Below are positions 24,570 through 33,616 of a DNA stretch of 64,000 nucleotides, piece after piece. A program made the translations under genes and the position numbers. The notes beneath the pieces are model-generated. The model had not been told where the DNA came from, made no database searches, and saw nothing but the letters and a program-made list of their open reading frames with translations. This DNA is from CBFHSF01 sp965661055 (lineage in GTDB: Bacteria; Bacteroidota; Bacteroidia; Flavobacteriales; Schleiferiaceae): NCBI GenBank assembly GCA_965661055.1, contig CBFICS010000005.1:83517-147516 (forward strand), given 5' to 3'. The first letter of the stretch is position 1; every line of letters begins with the position of its first letter.

Positions 24570-26021
24570 TTATTTGAGTCTTCGCAACCCTGCCTTTCCT
24601 TGTCGATAAATACCTTCGTAGTAAGGGTAACCTGAATAACTCATAGCCAACTCGTAGTACATTTTAGCCTTTTTGGGTTTACTCATATTGAACTCATAAA
24701 TATGAGCCAATTGCATACTGCTTTTTGCGGCTTGGTAGGTGTCTTGTTGTTTATTAGAAGATAAACATTTTAGGTAATTCTTTTCGGCTTCATCATACTC
24801 ACCCATGGCTTGGGTAACCCTACCCCTTCGGTAATACCATTCTACTTTTTGAAAGTCTGACAATTGATCGAAATTAATACTATTTAAATATTCTTCAGCC
24901 AACAAAAAAGTACCTCCATCAAAAGCCAGTCTAGCTTTTATTAATTCTTTGGTCAACGGACGTTTTAACTCTAGCAGAGCCTCTTCATCTGCCCCCCTAA
25001 ATTCAAAACCAGCGTTCTCAATTTTGTCTTTATATTCCCAAGAACGCAAACCCTTATTCCAAATAATATCACTCCACATCAAATACCTGTAGGTAGATTT
25101 TATAAAGTGTTTACCCTTGTAAATTCGCAGGTAGTCCTCAAAGCAAGTAACTGCTTTAGAATCCATCACTGCTAGTCTTGCTTTGCCTTCGAGGTAGTAC
25201 AAATACGGATAGTCGTAAACACCTTCTACGGGTCTGTCCATCAATAAAAGTAAAGCCTCTGTATTTTTCTCTTTTGAAAACAAAATAGACACTTCTAAAA
25301 AAAGAATCAGGTTGCTTTCTTCGGTTTTCACGTTTAAGGATGAAGTAGAGAAGCTAGGATCTAATCCCATTTGAAAAACGGTATACCCATAAGTAAATGA
25401 AAATGGCAATCGCAAGTAGGGATATAATTCTAAGGATTTTAAATAGCCCCACTTAACATTTTCATATCCATTGTCAATATCGCCCTCGTATCCAAACATG
25501 CTAGCTAGCCATTTGTAGGTGGGGGGTAATGAGCCAAAACCAAGTTCTATAAGACCTTTTAGAAATACGGCCGGTGCAAACGCTTTATCTTTTGCCAATA
25601 GCTCTTCTAAAACATCATAGGCCTTGGTGATTTTTCTGCCTGCTGTAAATGACTCACCAAACTTGGCAGCCAAGATAGATTGCTGAAAATAAATTTCTGC
25701 TTCGCAATAAAGTGAGAAGGTATTTCTATTGGGTTCTTGAGAGACTCTGTTAAGATAGGTCTCTAAATTGTTTTGCTGCTTTTCATATTCTAAATGATCT
25801 TCAGAAAGAAATAAAGTCAAGAATATTTCTGTATGCTTTAAATACCCATCAACCCTATTTTTAGGTTCATAAACCTTAAGCTGATTAAAATAAAAAATAG
25901 CACTATCAATCTTCAGAGCATATAAATAATTAAATGCCTTTGTGGCCCGTGGTGAGAAGTCAAGAGACCACCCACTAAGAGTAAAGGTAGATAGTATTAT
26001 AAGGGTAAGTAGCTTTTTCAT
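24570..26021 (-). CDS. Exported tetratricopeptide-repeat-like protein
   Basis: 483 residues with a signal peptide (MKKLLTLIILSTFTLSGWS) followed by an all-helical chain with TPR-like pairs, for example VEWYYRRGRVTQAMGEYDEA near residues 395-414 and the pair after it. No enzymatic motif. It stands alone: a terminator (26033-26056) separates it from the gene upstream. Probably a periplasmic scaffold; the specific role is unknown. Confidence 0.72.
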   Translation of the reverse strand: MKKLLTLIILSTFTLSGWSLDFSPRATKAFNYLYALKIDSAIFYFNQLKVYEPKNRVDGYLKHTEIFLTLFLSEDHLEYEKQQNNLETYLNRVSQEPNRNTFSLYCEAEIYFQQSILAAKFGESFTAGRKITKAYDVLEELLAKDKAFAPAVFLKGLIELGFGSLPPTYKWLASMFGYEGDIDNGYENVKWGYLKSLELYPYLRLPFSFTYGYTVFQMGLDPSFSTSSLNVKTEESNLILFLEVSILFSKEKNTEALLLLMDRPVEGVYDYPYLYYLEGKARLAVMDSKAVTCFEDYLRIYKGKHFIKSTYRYLMWSDIIWNKGLRSWEYKDKIENAGFEFRGADEEALLELKRPLTKELIKARLAFDGGTFLLAEEYLNSINFDQLSDFQKVEWYYRRGRVTQAMGEYDEAEKNYLKCLSSNKQQDTYQAAKSSMQLAHIYEFNMSKPKKAKMYYELAMSYSGYPYYEGIYRQGKAGLRRLK

Positions 26022-26032
26022 AAAGCAAAAAA

Positions 26033-26056
26033 AAGGGATTTCATTTGAAATCCCTT
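26033..26056 (-). terminator. Rho-independent terminator after the C4-type protein gene
   Basis: Minus strand reads AAGGGATTTCA, loop AA, TGAAATCCCTT, then a run of T. It ends the operon 30407 to 26075 just before the TPR gene. Confidence 0.85.
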
Positions 26057-26074
26057 ACTGAATATGTGAAATTT

Positions 26075-26860
26075 TTATTTCAAAGCTTTTGCAAACTCTT
26101 GGTCCATTTTGTCTTCCTCTTCTTTTGCAAGATCTGGATCAACTAAAATTCTACCAGAATGTTCATCAGCTAAAATCTTCTTTCTTTGAGCAATCTCTAA
26201 TTGACGCTGTGGCGGTATAACAAAGAATGAACCACCTGATGCACCTCTTTCAATAGAAACAACCGCTAAACCGTTTTTAGTGTTGTTTCTGATTCTATCA
26301 TATGCATTGATTAGGCGCTCTTCAATCTTACCAACATACTCTTCGCGTTTCGCCTTAAGCATGTCTTCTTCTTTTTGAGTTTCAAGCAAAATACCATCCA
26401 ACTCTTCTTTTTTGTGCTTCAAGTGAGTTGACCTCTCTTTAAGCTTTTCTTCAGAGGCACTTTTAATTTCTTCTTTAGTAATGATTTTTGCTTCAAACTC
26501 TTTAATGCGCTTGGTAGCAAGTTCCATTTCAAGATTTTGAAATTCAATCTCTTTAGTAATGGCGTCGTACTCACGATTGTTGCGAACGTTCTTTTGCTGC
26601 TCCTCGTATTTAGCTATTTTTTCTTTAGCTTCTTTGATAAGTAGCTTCTTGCTTTTAATATCAGCATTTAACTCTTCAATTTCTGTAGAGAAATTGCCAA
26701 GACGAGTTTCAAGACCTGCAATTTCATCCTCTAAATCTTCAACTTCAAGAGGCAATTCACCACGCATACTGTGGATTTGGTCCATCTTCTTGTCAATGAT
26801 TTGAAGATCGTAAAGCGTTCTTAACTTATCTTCTACTGTTATTTCTTTCGTTTTCGCCAT
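26075..26860 (-). CDS. C4-type zinc-ribbon family coiled-coil protein lacking its cysteines
   Basis: 261 residues. Residues 25-185 form a long antiparallel coiled coil (EEIAGL-like heptads), and the C-terminal domain keeps the frame of the C4-type zinc ribbon: SFFVIPPQRQ and EHSGRILVDP. The four metal-binding cysteines expected at 208, 211, 232 and 235 are Ser, Ser, Asp and Ser, so zinc cannot bind. The family is linked to RNA or ribosome functions in other phyla. Start is 2 bases after the Nif3 stop; the pair is a conserved neighbourhood. Loss of the cysteines is read directly from codons (TCA, TCA, GAT, TCT). Confidence 0.88.
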   Translation of the reverse strand: MAKTKEITVEDKLRTLYDLQIIDKKMDQIHSMRGELPLEVEDLEDEIAGLETRLGNFSTEIEELNADIKSKKLLIKEAKEKIAKYEEQQKNVRNNREYDAITKEIEFQNLEMELATKRIKEFEAKIITKEEIKSASEEKLKERSTHLKHKKEELDGILLETQKEEDMLKAKREEYVGKIEERLINAYDRIRNNTKNGLAVVSIERGASGGSFFVIPPQRQLEIAQRKKILADEHSGRILVDPDLAKEEEDKMDQEFAKALK

Positions 26861-26862
26861 GG

Positions 26863-27960
26863 TTATAAATACGATAATGGATTCGTGTTCACATCTGTTT
26901 TAAGAGGGGCAAAATTAGGGAATTTTTCTCGAATTTCATTGATTAACAGCTCAATGGTGAATTGTTCACTTTCAAAATGCCCAATATCAGCTATAACCAT
27001 CTGATTATCAGCGTCAAAAAACTCATGATATTTAACATCTCCGGTTATATAAACATCTACTTTTGAAGCTTTTGCAGCATGAATCAAAAAGGATCCTGAT
27101 CCTCCGCAAACTGCTATTCTCTTTACTTTCTTTTTTACTAGGGGGGTGTGTCTTATACAGCCAACATTAAATTTCTCTTTGAGATCTTTAAAAAACTCTA
27201 AAACATCTATGGCTTCGTCAAGCTCACCAACCATTCCTGCACCTATTTGTTGGTGTTTATTAGATAAAGGAACAATATCATAGGCCACCTCTTCGTAGGG
27301 ATGAGAATTGATCATGGTTGCTAGAACCTTTGACAATCGATGGTTTTCTACCAGCACCTCTACCCTTTCCTCTTCCTCAAAATGTCTAACTCCCACCTCA
27401 CCAATAAATGCCTGGGTGTTTTCATTTGGCTTAAAAGATCCAACTCCCTCCTGCCTAAAACTACATTCTGAATAATTCCCTATAGCTCCCGCGCCAGCGG
27501 AAAACATAGATTCAAGAACTTCTTCATAATGTGTCTTAGGTATATAAACTACTAGTTTATTCAACAGGCTATCTTTTGGAGATAAAATAGTAGGATTAGA
27601 AATATTCAACCTTTTCATTATCTCAAAATTCACACCGGTGTGCACATTATCTAAATTGGTATGAATGGCGTAAAGAGCAATGTCGTTTTTAATAGCCTTT
27701 AAGACAGTCCTTTCTACATAATTCTTTCCCGTTAGAGATTTCAGCCCCTTAAAAACGATAGGATGATGTGATATGATTAGGTTACAACCTTTTTTTATGG
27801 CATCGTCTACTACCTCTTCTGTACAATCAAGAGAAACTAAGGCCTGAGTAATTTGTTGGTTTTCATCTCCTACAATAAGCCCTGAATTATCATAAGACTC
27901 TTGTAAAGACTTAGGAGCCCAAGATTCTAAAAATGAAATTATCTCTTTAATGATCATCAA
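26863..27960 (-). CDS. Nif3-like dinuclear metal centre protein (YbgI/YqfO family)
   Basis: 365 residues: N-terminal Nif3 half, a central insert (about residues 128-235, PII/CutA-like) and a C-terminal Nif3 half, the arrangement of YqfO. Metal-binding residues are in LIISHHPIVFKG (His pair), YAIHTNLDN and the late GHFESEQ. The family has also been described as a GTP cyclohydrolase I type 2 homologue, but that activity is uncertain. The start overlaps the histidine kinase stop by 14 bases, and the C4-type gene follows after 2 bases. Confidence 0.92.
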   Translation of the reverse strand: MMIIKEIISFLESWAPKSLQESYDNSGLIVGDENQQITQALVSLDCTEEVVDDAIKKGCNLIISHHPIVFKGLKSLTGKNYVERTVLKAIKNDIALYAIHTNLDNVHTGVNFEIMKRLNISNPTILSPKDSLLNKLVVYIPKTHYEEVLESMFSAGAGAIGNYSECSFRQEGVGSFKPNENTQAFIGEVGVRHFEEEERVEVLVENHRLSKVLATMINSHPYEEVAYDIVPLSNKHQQIGAGMVGELDEAIDVLEFFKDLKEKFNVGCIRHTPLVKKKVKRIAVCGGSGSFLIHAAKASKVDVYITGDVKYHEFFDADNQMVIADIGHFESEQFTIELLINEIREKFPNFAPLKTDVNTNPLSYL

Positions 27961-29800
27961 TATTTTGGTCAGTGTTATTTACCAAAGGTAACTCAATTAT
28001 AAGAACTGTACCCCTTAATTTCTGGGTATCAATTTCAAATTTACCGCCTAACATTTCTACCCTTGACCTTATACTTTGCAAGCCTATGCCCTCTCCAACA
28101 ACACTTTTATCAAAACCAACGCCATTGTCTTCAATGGTAATTACATGTCCTGAATCATGAGTAAAAAAATCAACATTAACCTGAGTACAATCGGCGTATT
28201 TAAGAATATTATTCAACCCTTCTTGAACAATTCTATACAAGTGCAATTCATGCGAAGGAGTCATCCGATCTGGGAAATCGTAAAACTCTAAATCAATCTT
28301 AAAATTTGCGGTAGTTTTTATTTCATTGACCAAATTGACAATGGCCCTTTTTATTCCAAGAAACTTTAGACTGCCTGGGTAAAGGTTATGGGTGATTTCT
28401 CTGGTGTGACTTATTACCTCAGATAGCTTACTAAATATTGAAGGGTCAGTTATTTTTTGTTCTAACTCTTGTTTTAAGCTTGATAGTTTAAAGCCTACAT
28501 CATCATGAAGCTCTTGGGCAATTCTCTTCTTTTCCGTTTCTTCACCAGTAACCCTTGCAGAAACCAATTCTTTCGCCACCAACACTTGCTTTTCTAGAAG
28601 TAATTGACGGTCTAAGTACATATTTCTCAATTGATATGTAAGGGCAAAGGCAAAAAGAATTACGTCAATAATAAATCCAAAAAGCATGGGGTTCATGGTT
28701 CTTGAAAAGTCAGGTAGCACCCCGAATTCTATGAGTAATTTAGATAAAACCGCAAGATAGGGAATGCTATAGGCAATGATAAAAAATCCGTAGTACCGTT
28801 TGTCTTCTTTGTACTTTCTAAAAGCAGCAGTAAATAAGTTGAGTTGTTGAAATACAACAACCACATAAAATACATTTAAGAAAAGCTGAGAATTATTAGA
28901 GAAGTAGGCGGGGAAAAACATGTTCGCAATTAGCAAAAGCGCAACAAAAACCACAGCCGAAATCAAAAACGCACCGTGAAATGACTTTGCTATTAGGTTT
29001 AGGTACTTGTAGCTAAAGAGTGATAAAAAGATAAACACCAAGGCCGAAGCGATAGCGGTAATACTATTTTGAATTAAAATATTTTGAGGCCAAAACCAAA
29101 ACTCGGTAAAACCAGTTCCAGCCCACAAATAGACAGTCATTGACAAAATGTACAATGAATAAAAAATATAAATGGATTGTTTAAACTGATAGAAAAGCAA
29201 TAAAGTATACAGGCTTAATAGCAAGGTAATTCCAGAAAAAATTCCTGTGTAAAGATTTCCTCTTTGGGCATTGAGAACTCTCTCCGGACGATACCAAACA
29301 TAGACTGGTAAAGACATAGCCCCAGTAGGTTTAAATGCCCTAACAAAAAACACAGCAGAATCTCCCGGATACAAATAGACTTTGGTAGAAGGAGTAGCAA
29401 ATTGGGTTTTCCAATCCTTTCTTGGCACAAAGTCACCCGATTGCTCTAGAAGGGTTAAAGACTGACCGTCTAGTCTAAAAAAGTCAACAAAATCAATGGA
29501 GTGGTTAGCGATTTCTAAAATCCCATCGAGATCTTTTTTTCCTGATTTTTTCAGGGGTATTGCCAACCATATGGCGCTTTTTGAAAATCCAAAATTTAGA
29601 AAACCATTGGCGTCAACAAAGTCTCCGTTTGAAAATTTAAAATAGGCTTCATCAGGAGTTAATTGAGTGGTAGTATCTTCAAGAAACAATACGCCACTTT
29701 CTAATTTTATCAATGAAAAGTCATCCGGAACCACGGTCAGTTGTGCCTCCAGCGAAAGCGAAAAAAAAAGAATAATTAGGCTACACCAAATTCTTTTCAT
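27947..29800 (-). CDS. 7TMR-DISM sensor histidine kinase (HisKA_3 type)
   Basis: 617-residue sensor: signal peptide, periplasmic 7TMR-DISMED2-like beta domain (about residues 20-165), seven membrane helices (about 180-390), then a HisKA_3 dimerisation helix with the phospho-acceptor in RIAQELHDDVGFKLS (His432) and an ATPase domain with VQEGLNNILKYA, VGFDKS and GIGLQSIRSRVEMLGG. It pairs with the NarL-type regulator, which overlaps it by 20 bases. Such DISM sensors often perceive carbohydrate-like ligands, but the ligand here is unknown. Codons 14-18 contain a variant of the dispersed motif (29747-29761). Confidence 0.92.
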   Translation of the reverse strand: MKRIWCSLIILFFSLSLEAQLTVVPDDFSLIKLESGVLFLEDTTTQLTPDEAYFKFSNGDFVDANGFLNFGFSKSAIWLAIPLKKSGKKDLDGILEIANHSIDFVDFFRLDGQSLTLLEQSGDFVPRKDWKTQFATPSTKVYLYPGDSAVFFVRAFKPTGAMSLPVYVWYRPERVLNAQRGNLYTGIFSGITLLLSLYTLLLFYQFKQSIYIFYSLYILSMTVYLWAGTGFTEFWFWPQNILIQNSITAIASALVFIFLSLFSYKYLNLIAKSFHGAFLISAVVFVALLLIANMFFPAYFSNNSQLFLNVFYVVVVFQQLNLFTAAFRKYKEDKRYYGFFIIAYSIPYLAVLSKLLIEFGVLPDFSRTMNPMLFGFIIDVILFAFALTYQLRNMYLDRQLLLEKQVLVAKELVSARVTGEETEKKRIAQELHDDVGFKLSSLKQELEQKITDPSIFSKLSEVISHTREITHNLYPGSLKFLGIKRAIVNLVNEIKTTANFKIDLEFYDFPDRMTPSHELHLYRIVQEGLNNILKYADCTQVNVDFFTHDSGHVITIEDNGVGFDKSVVGEGIGLQSIRSRVEMLGGKFEIDTQKLRGTVLIIELPLVNNTDQNIDDH

Positions 29801-30407
29801 AGGCGAATTTCACTAATTCAGTACTAGAATTCACTCCCAATTTTTTCATTAAATTTTTGCGATGAGTATCAACTGTATAATAGCTAATAAATAATTTATC
29901 ACCAATTTCTTTAGACTTTAAGCCCTCGGCTATCAGCTTGAGTATTTCTAATTCTCTGCCGGTAATCTTATACTTAATTGAAAAGTCATCTCCATACTGG
30001 TTAAGAGAAGCATCTAAGGTCAAATCGGCGGGAGCGATAAAGCTTCCTAAGGCAAGGTTCTTTACGGCCTCTAATAACTCTTCAGAAGAAGAACTTTTAA
30101 GTTGGTATCCATTGGCACCAACTTCTTCTGCCTTCTTCACTAATTCCTTGTCATTATAAGAAGTCAAGACTAGAATTAGTAGATCAGGATACTTAGGTCT
30201 GATTTCTGATATAATGGTCAATCCGTCTTTACCCGGTAAATTCAAATCAACGATTAACACATGAGGTTCCATTACCTCCATGTATTTATTGATTTCGTTC
30301 GGATCAGTACATTTTCCTACAACCGTATACTTGTCTTTTGGAAAGATATTAACCAATGCATCTAATAGCACCGCATGGTCATCACAAAATAAAATCTTCA
30401 CAGTCAT
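29781..30407 (-). CDS. NarL/LuxR-family response regulator
   Basis: 208 residues. Receiver domain with acidic pair at DD 9-10, phosphorylated Asp54 in VDLNLPGKDG, Thr in VLTSYND and the conserved Lys in QLKSSS. The C-terminal LuxR-type helix-turn-helix is KITGRELEILKLIAEGLKSK then EIGDKLFISYYTVDTHRKNL. It overlaps and so is co-translated with the DISM histidine kinase downstream, forming a two-component pair. Targets are unknown; Nif3 and the C4-type gene are in the same transcript, so autoregulation would affect them as well. Confidence 0.94.
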   Translation of the reverse strand: MTVKILFCDDHAVLLDALVNIFPKDKYTVVGKCTDPNEINKYMEVMEPHVLIVDLNLPGKDGLTIISEIRPKYPDLLILVLTSYNDKELVKKAEEVGANGYQLKSSSSEELLEAVKNLALGSFIAPADLTLDASLNQYGDDFSIKYKITGRELEILKLIAEGLKSKEIGDKLFISYYTVDTHRKNLMKKLGVNSSTELVKFAYEKNLV

Positions 30408-30488
30408 CCGTTTGATTATGGTTCAAAAAGGTACAATTTCAAATTGATGATTCAAAAAACTGTTTTGCAAATAGTAGACAGTGCCTTT

Positions 30489-31355
30489 TTAATTTTCTGA
30501 GTACTCAGGTTTCCTCAAACTTTCAACCACCTGAACGATAGATTTTGACTCCTTTTCAACGTGCTGATTTTTAGATTCTCTCAAAAACATAAACCAGTAT
30601 GCAGCCCCAACAAAAACTCCCCCTCCCACAATATTACCTAAGGTTGCGGGAATTAAATTTTGAATAATAAACTGACTCCAAGAAATGTCTGAGCCATAGA
30701 AGATAGCCGACGGAATAAAAAACATATTGGCAATGCTGTGTTCAAACCCCATGGTCACAAAAGCCATAACAGGAACCCACAGCGCAATAGATTTCCCTAC
30801 TACATCCCTTGCTGAAAAGCTCATCCAGACGGCTAGGCACACCAACCAATTGGCACCAATACCTTTAATAAAAACGCTGAAAAAATCTGAATTCACCTTA
30901 TTCACTGCAAGTCCGTTTAAGAACTCATTCCAAGGAGATGCACTGAAAATATGGGTTTTAAAAGCAAACAACCACGCTACCAATAGGGCTCCAACAAAAT
31001 TCCCTAAATAAACGACGGACCAAACGCGCAATAGTTCAACCCAAGAAGTCCTTTTAGATAAAGAACCCAACGGCAAAACAGCACAATCACTAGTAAACAA
31101 TTCTGCGCCAGCAACCACAACCATTATAAGTCCAACGGGAAATACTGCCCCCAGCATAAACTTTACAATTCCAGGATTAGATTCTGCAAGACCGGGCATA
31201 CCACCCGCCACTTCAATGGATAACAATCCGCCAAAGGCAATAAATGCCCCACCTAATATTGAATAAACAAAAAGCTTATGATTAGAGTAATCAGCCTTAA
31301 CTCGAGCGGCCTCATTAAATTGGTGTGATATTTCTTTGGGAGAATAGTCGTTCAT
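30489..31355 (-). CDS. Formate/nitrite (FNT) family channel
   Basis: 288-residue pentameric channel for formate, nitrite or related small anions. Six membrane segments; FNT marks GGAFIAFGGL, AGAELFTSDC and later GNIVGGGVFVGA. The last two form the re-entrant loop/filter area. No formate lyase or nitrite reductase gene is nearby, so the ion cannot be assigned. The upstream region holds two inverted repeats (31380-31401 and 31409-31422) that could be operators, and a terminator isolates it from rpsA. Confidence 0.9.
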   Translation of the reverse strand: MNDYSPKEISHQFNEAARVKADYSNHKLFVYSILGGAFIAFGGLLSIEVAGGMPGLAESNPGIVKFMLGAVFPVGLIMVVVAGAELFTSDCAVLPLGSLSKRTSWVELLRVWSVVYLGNFVGALLVAWLFAFKTHIFSASPWNEFLNGLAVNKVNSDFFSVFIKGIGANWLVCLAVWMSFSARDVVGKSIALWVPVMAFVTMGFEHSIANMFFIPSAIFYGSDISWSQFIIQNLIPATLGNIVGGGVFVGAAYWFMFLRESKNQHVEKESKSIVQVVESLRKPEYSEN

Positions 31356-31379
31356 AATATCACTTATAGATAGGGCGGC

Positions 31380-31401
31380 AAAGTTGGCAATTCACAACTT
31401 T
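31380..31401. promoter_or_regulatory. Inverted repeat AAAGTTG-N8-CAACTTT upstream of the FNT gene
   Basis: Perfect 7-base arms at 31380-31386 and 31395-31401, 25 bases from the FNT start codon. Could be an operator or part of the 5' leader; no family of regulator can be named. Confidence 0.4.
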
Positions 31402-31408
31402 AAATTCA

Positions 31409-31422
31409 ATGACATGTGTCAT
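31409..31422. promoter_or_regulatory. Perfect 14-base palindrome ATGACATGTGTCAT upstream of the FNT gene
   Basis: Self-complementary over all 14 bases and 54 bases upstream of the FNT start. The TGAC/GTCA half sites with short spacing resemble sites of CRP/FNR-superfamily regulators, which commonly control formate/nitrite transport, but the match is loose. Confidence 0.4.
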
Positions 31423-31457
31423 GTACTTCATGAGAAAAAAGGGTGTATATACCCCAA

Positions 31458-31485
31458 AAAAAAGGCTGCCCTTTCGGACAGCCTT
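31458..31485 (-). terminator. Rho-independent terminator after rpsA
   Basis: Minus strand: AAGGCTGTCC, loop, GGGCAGCCTT (one mismatch) followed by a run of T. Lies 22 bases past the rpsA stop. Confidence 0.88.
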
Positions 31486-31506
31486 CTGTATGATTAATCA
31501 AAAGGA

Positions 31507-33390
31507 TTATTTTCCTTTTTCTTGATCTTCCATTTTAGCTTTTAATTCTGCTAAAGCGTCTAAATCACCTAAAGTTGACTTTTCAGACTGAGTAGCCGAA
31601 GCACTTGCTGATTTTTTAGTCGATTTTTTAGGAGCAGCACCTTCGTCAGAACTTACAGCTTCTTTAACGGTCTTGTAAGTAGCCGCGTGAGAAAGAACGA
31701 TACGCTTAGAATCTTTGTTAAACTCAATTACTTTAAAGTCTACATTTTCTCCTTCAGCGATGTTAGAACCATCTTCTTTCTGCATGTGACGTGTAGGAAC
31801 AAATCCTTCAACCCCGTAAGTTTCAAACATAACGTTAGCACCTTTATCAAATACTTCAGTTACTTTTCCTGTTTGGATAGATCCTTCTTCAAATACAGCC
31901 TCGTAGTTATCCCAAGGGTTTTCTTGTACTTGCTTGTGACCTAAGCTTAAACGACGGTTTTCAGTATCTATTTCTAAAACTACCACTTCTAATTCAGATC
32001 CAATAGAAGTAAATTCTGATGGATGCTTAACTTTCTTAGTCCAAGAAAGGTCAGAAATATGAATAAGACCATCAATACCTTCTTCTAACTCAACAAATAC
32101 ACCAAAGTTTGTAAAGTTTCTTACAGTTCCTTTGTGTTTAGAGTTAGCAGGGTATTTAGTAGTAATATCAGTCCAAGGGTCTGGAGTCATTTGCTTGATA
32201 CCAAGAGACATCTTGCGCTCTTCTCTATCTAAAGTAAGAACCACTGCATCAATCTCATCACCCACTTTCATGAAGTCTTGAGCAGAACGCAAGTGCGTGC
32301 TCCAGCTCATTTCAGATACGTGAATAAGACCTTCAACACCTGGAAGAATTTCAACAAATGCACCGTAGTCAGCTAAAACAACTACTTTACCTTTGATCTT
32401 ATCTCCTACCTTAACATCAGAATCAAGAGCATCCCATGGATGAGCTTGAAGCTGCTTAAGACCTAATTGAATACGTGTTTTAGCCTCATCAAAGTCAAGG
32501 ATTACAACGTTTAATTTTTGGTCAAGCTCAACAACCTCAGATGGGTGGTTGATGCGGCTCCAGCTAAGGTCAGTGATGTGGATAAGACCATCAACACCTC
32601 CAAGGTCAATAAATACACCGTAAGAAGTAACGTTCTTAACAACTCCTTCAAGTACTTGACCTTTTTCAAGCTTACCAATGATTTCTTTTTTCTGTTCTTC
32701 AAGATCCGCTTCGATAAGAGCCTTGTGAGAAACAACAACGTTTTTAAACTCATGGTTAATCTTAACGATTTTGAATTCCATAGTTTTTTCAACGTACATA
32801 TCGTAATCACGGATAGGCTTCACATCAATTTGTGATCCTGGTAAGAAAGCTTCTAATCCAAATACGTCTACAATCATACCACCTTTAGTACGACATTTAA
32901 CGAATCCGTTAACGATTTCTTCGCTTTCAAAAGCTTCGTTTACTCTATCCCAAGCTTTGATTGAACGCGCTTTTCTGTGAGACAATACCAATTGGCCATT
33001 TTTGTCTTCTTGCTTGTCAACCAATACCTCTACAAGTTCTCCTTCTTTTAAATCAGGATTGTAGCGGAACTCGTTCATTGAGATAACTCCTTCAGATTTA
33101 GAACCTATGTCAATAATAGCTTCGCGATCCGTAATGCTTACCACTTTACCTTCAACTACTTCGTGCTCTACAGAGCTAGTTAAAGTGTCAGCGTACATTT
33201 GCTCGAGTTTTTCAACTTCAGCTTGAGGTAAATTTGATCTTCCGTGCTCAAAAGCATCCCAATCAAAATCTACATCTTCTTCAGGTGAAGTAACAGGTGC
33301 TTCAACCTTTGTTTCTTCTACTGCTTCTACAGTAGCTTCTGCTTGAGGAACAACTTTTTCCTCTTGCACTTTCTTTGCTTCGTCTGACAT
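31507..33390 (-). CDS. rpsA: 30S ribosomal protein S1
   Basis: 627-residue S1, an mRNA-binding protein of the 30S subunit. Several S1/OB repeats are clear, each with the pattern G-x-V-x(4-8)-G-[AV]-F-V-x(8)-GL-[IV]-H-[IV]-S (for example GVFIDLGGVDGLIHITDLSW, GAFVEILPGVEGLIHVSEMS, GVFVELEEGIDGLIHISDLS). An acidic, Glu/Val-rich N-terminal stretch of about 40 residues and a Lys/Ser/Ala-rich C-terminal tail are typical of Bacteroidota S1. In a group that hardly uses Shine-Dalgarno pairing, S1 matters for start selection. Single-gene unit, promoter at 33509, terminator at 31458. Confidence 0.95.
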   Translation of the reverse strand: MSDEAKKVQEEKVVPQAEATVEAVEETKVEAPVTSPEEDVDFDWDAFEHGRSNLPQAEVEKLEQMYADTLTSSVEHEVVEGKVVSITDREAIIDIGSKSEGVISMNEFRYNPDLKEGELVEVLVDKQEDKNGQLVLSHRKARSIKAWDRVNEAFESEEIVNGFVKCRTKGGMIVDVFGLEAFLPGSQIDVKPIRDYDMYVEKTMEFKIVKINHEFKNVVVSHKALIEADLEEQKKEIIGKLEKGQVLEGVVKNVTSYGVFIDLGGVDGLIHITDLSWSRINHPSEVVELDQKLNVVILDFDEAKTRIQLGLKQLQAHPWDALDSDVKVGDKIKGKVVVLADYGAFVEILPGVEGLIHVSEMSWSTHLRSAQDFMKVGDEIDAVVLTLDREERKMSLGIKQMTPDPWTDITTKYPANSKHKGTVRNFTNFGVFVELEEGIDGLIHISDLSWTKKVKHPSEFTSIGSELEVVVLEIDTENRRLSLGHKQVQENPWDNYEAVFEEGSIQTGKVTEVFDKGANVMFETYGVEGFVPTRHMQKEDGSNIAEGENVDFKVIEFNKDSKRIVLSHAATYKTVKEAVSSDEGAAPKKSTKKSASASATQSEKSTLGDLDALAELKAKMEDQEKGK

Positions 33391-33508
33391 TCAGAGAAAC
33401 TTTGTATTCTCAGCCGCTGGTGTGTTTTAACAGATACTAACTGAAAAAAATTAATTTTTATTATTTTCCTCTTTTGGTATTTCACCATACTCCGCCAAAA
33501 AAGGGTTG

Positions 33509-33516
33509 CAAATATA
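33509..33516 (-). promoter_or_regulatory. Predicted -7 element of the rpsA promoter
   Basis: Minus strand reads TATATTTG (TAnnTTTG) followed by C. At the expected -33 place there is CTG, one base from TTG. A leader of about 110 bases to the ATG would follow, long enough for autogenous control by S1. Confidence 0.55.
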
Positions 33517-33616
33517 TAAAATTATTTAACTAGTTTTCAGTAAAGTACACAATTAAAAATCACCCTTTCGGGGGATATGAGTATACATTGTTACGACGTA
33601 GATTTAAAACAAAAAC

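Noticed and set aside
31432..31457. GGGTGTATATACCCC near the rpsA terminator as a possible operator
   Set aside because: Only the central GTATATAC is truly palindromic, and it is next to the T-run of the terminator; too little to call.
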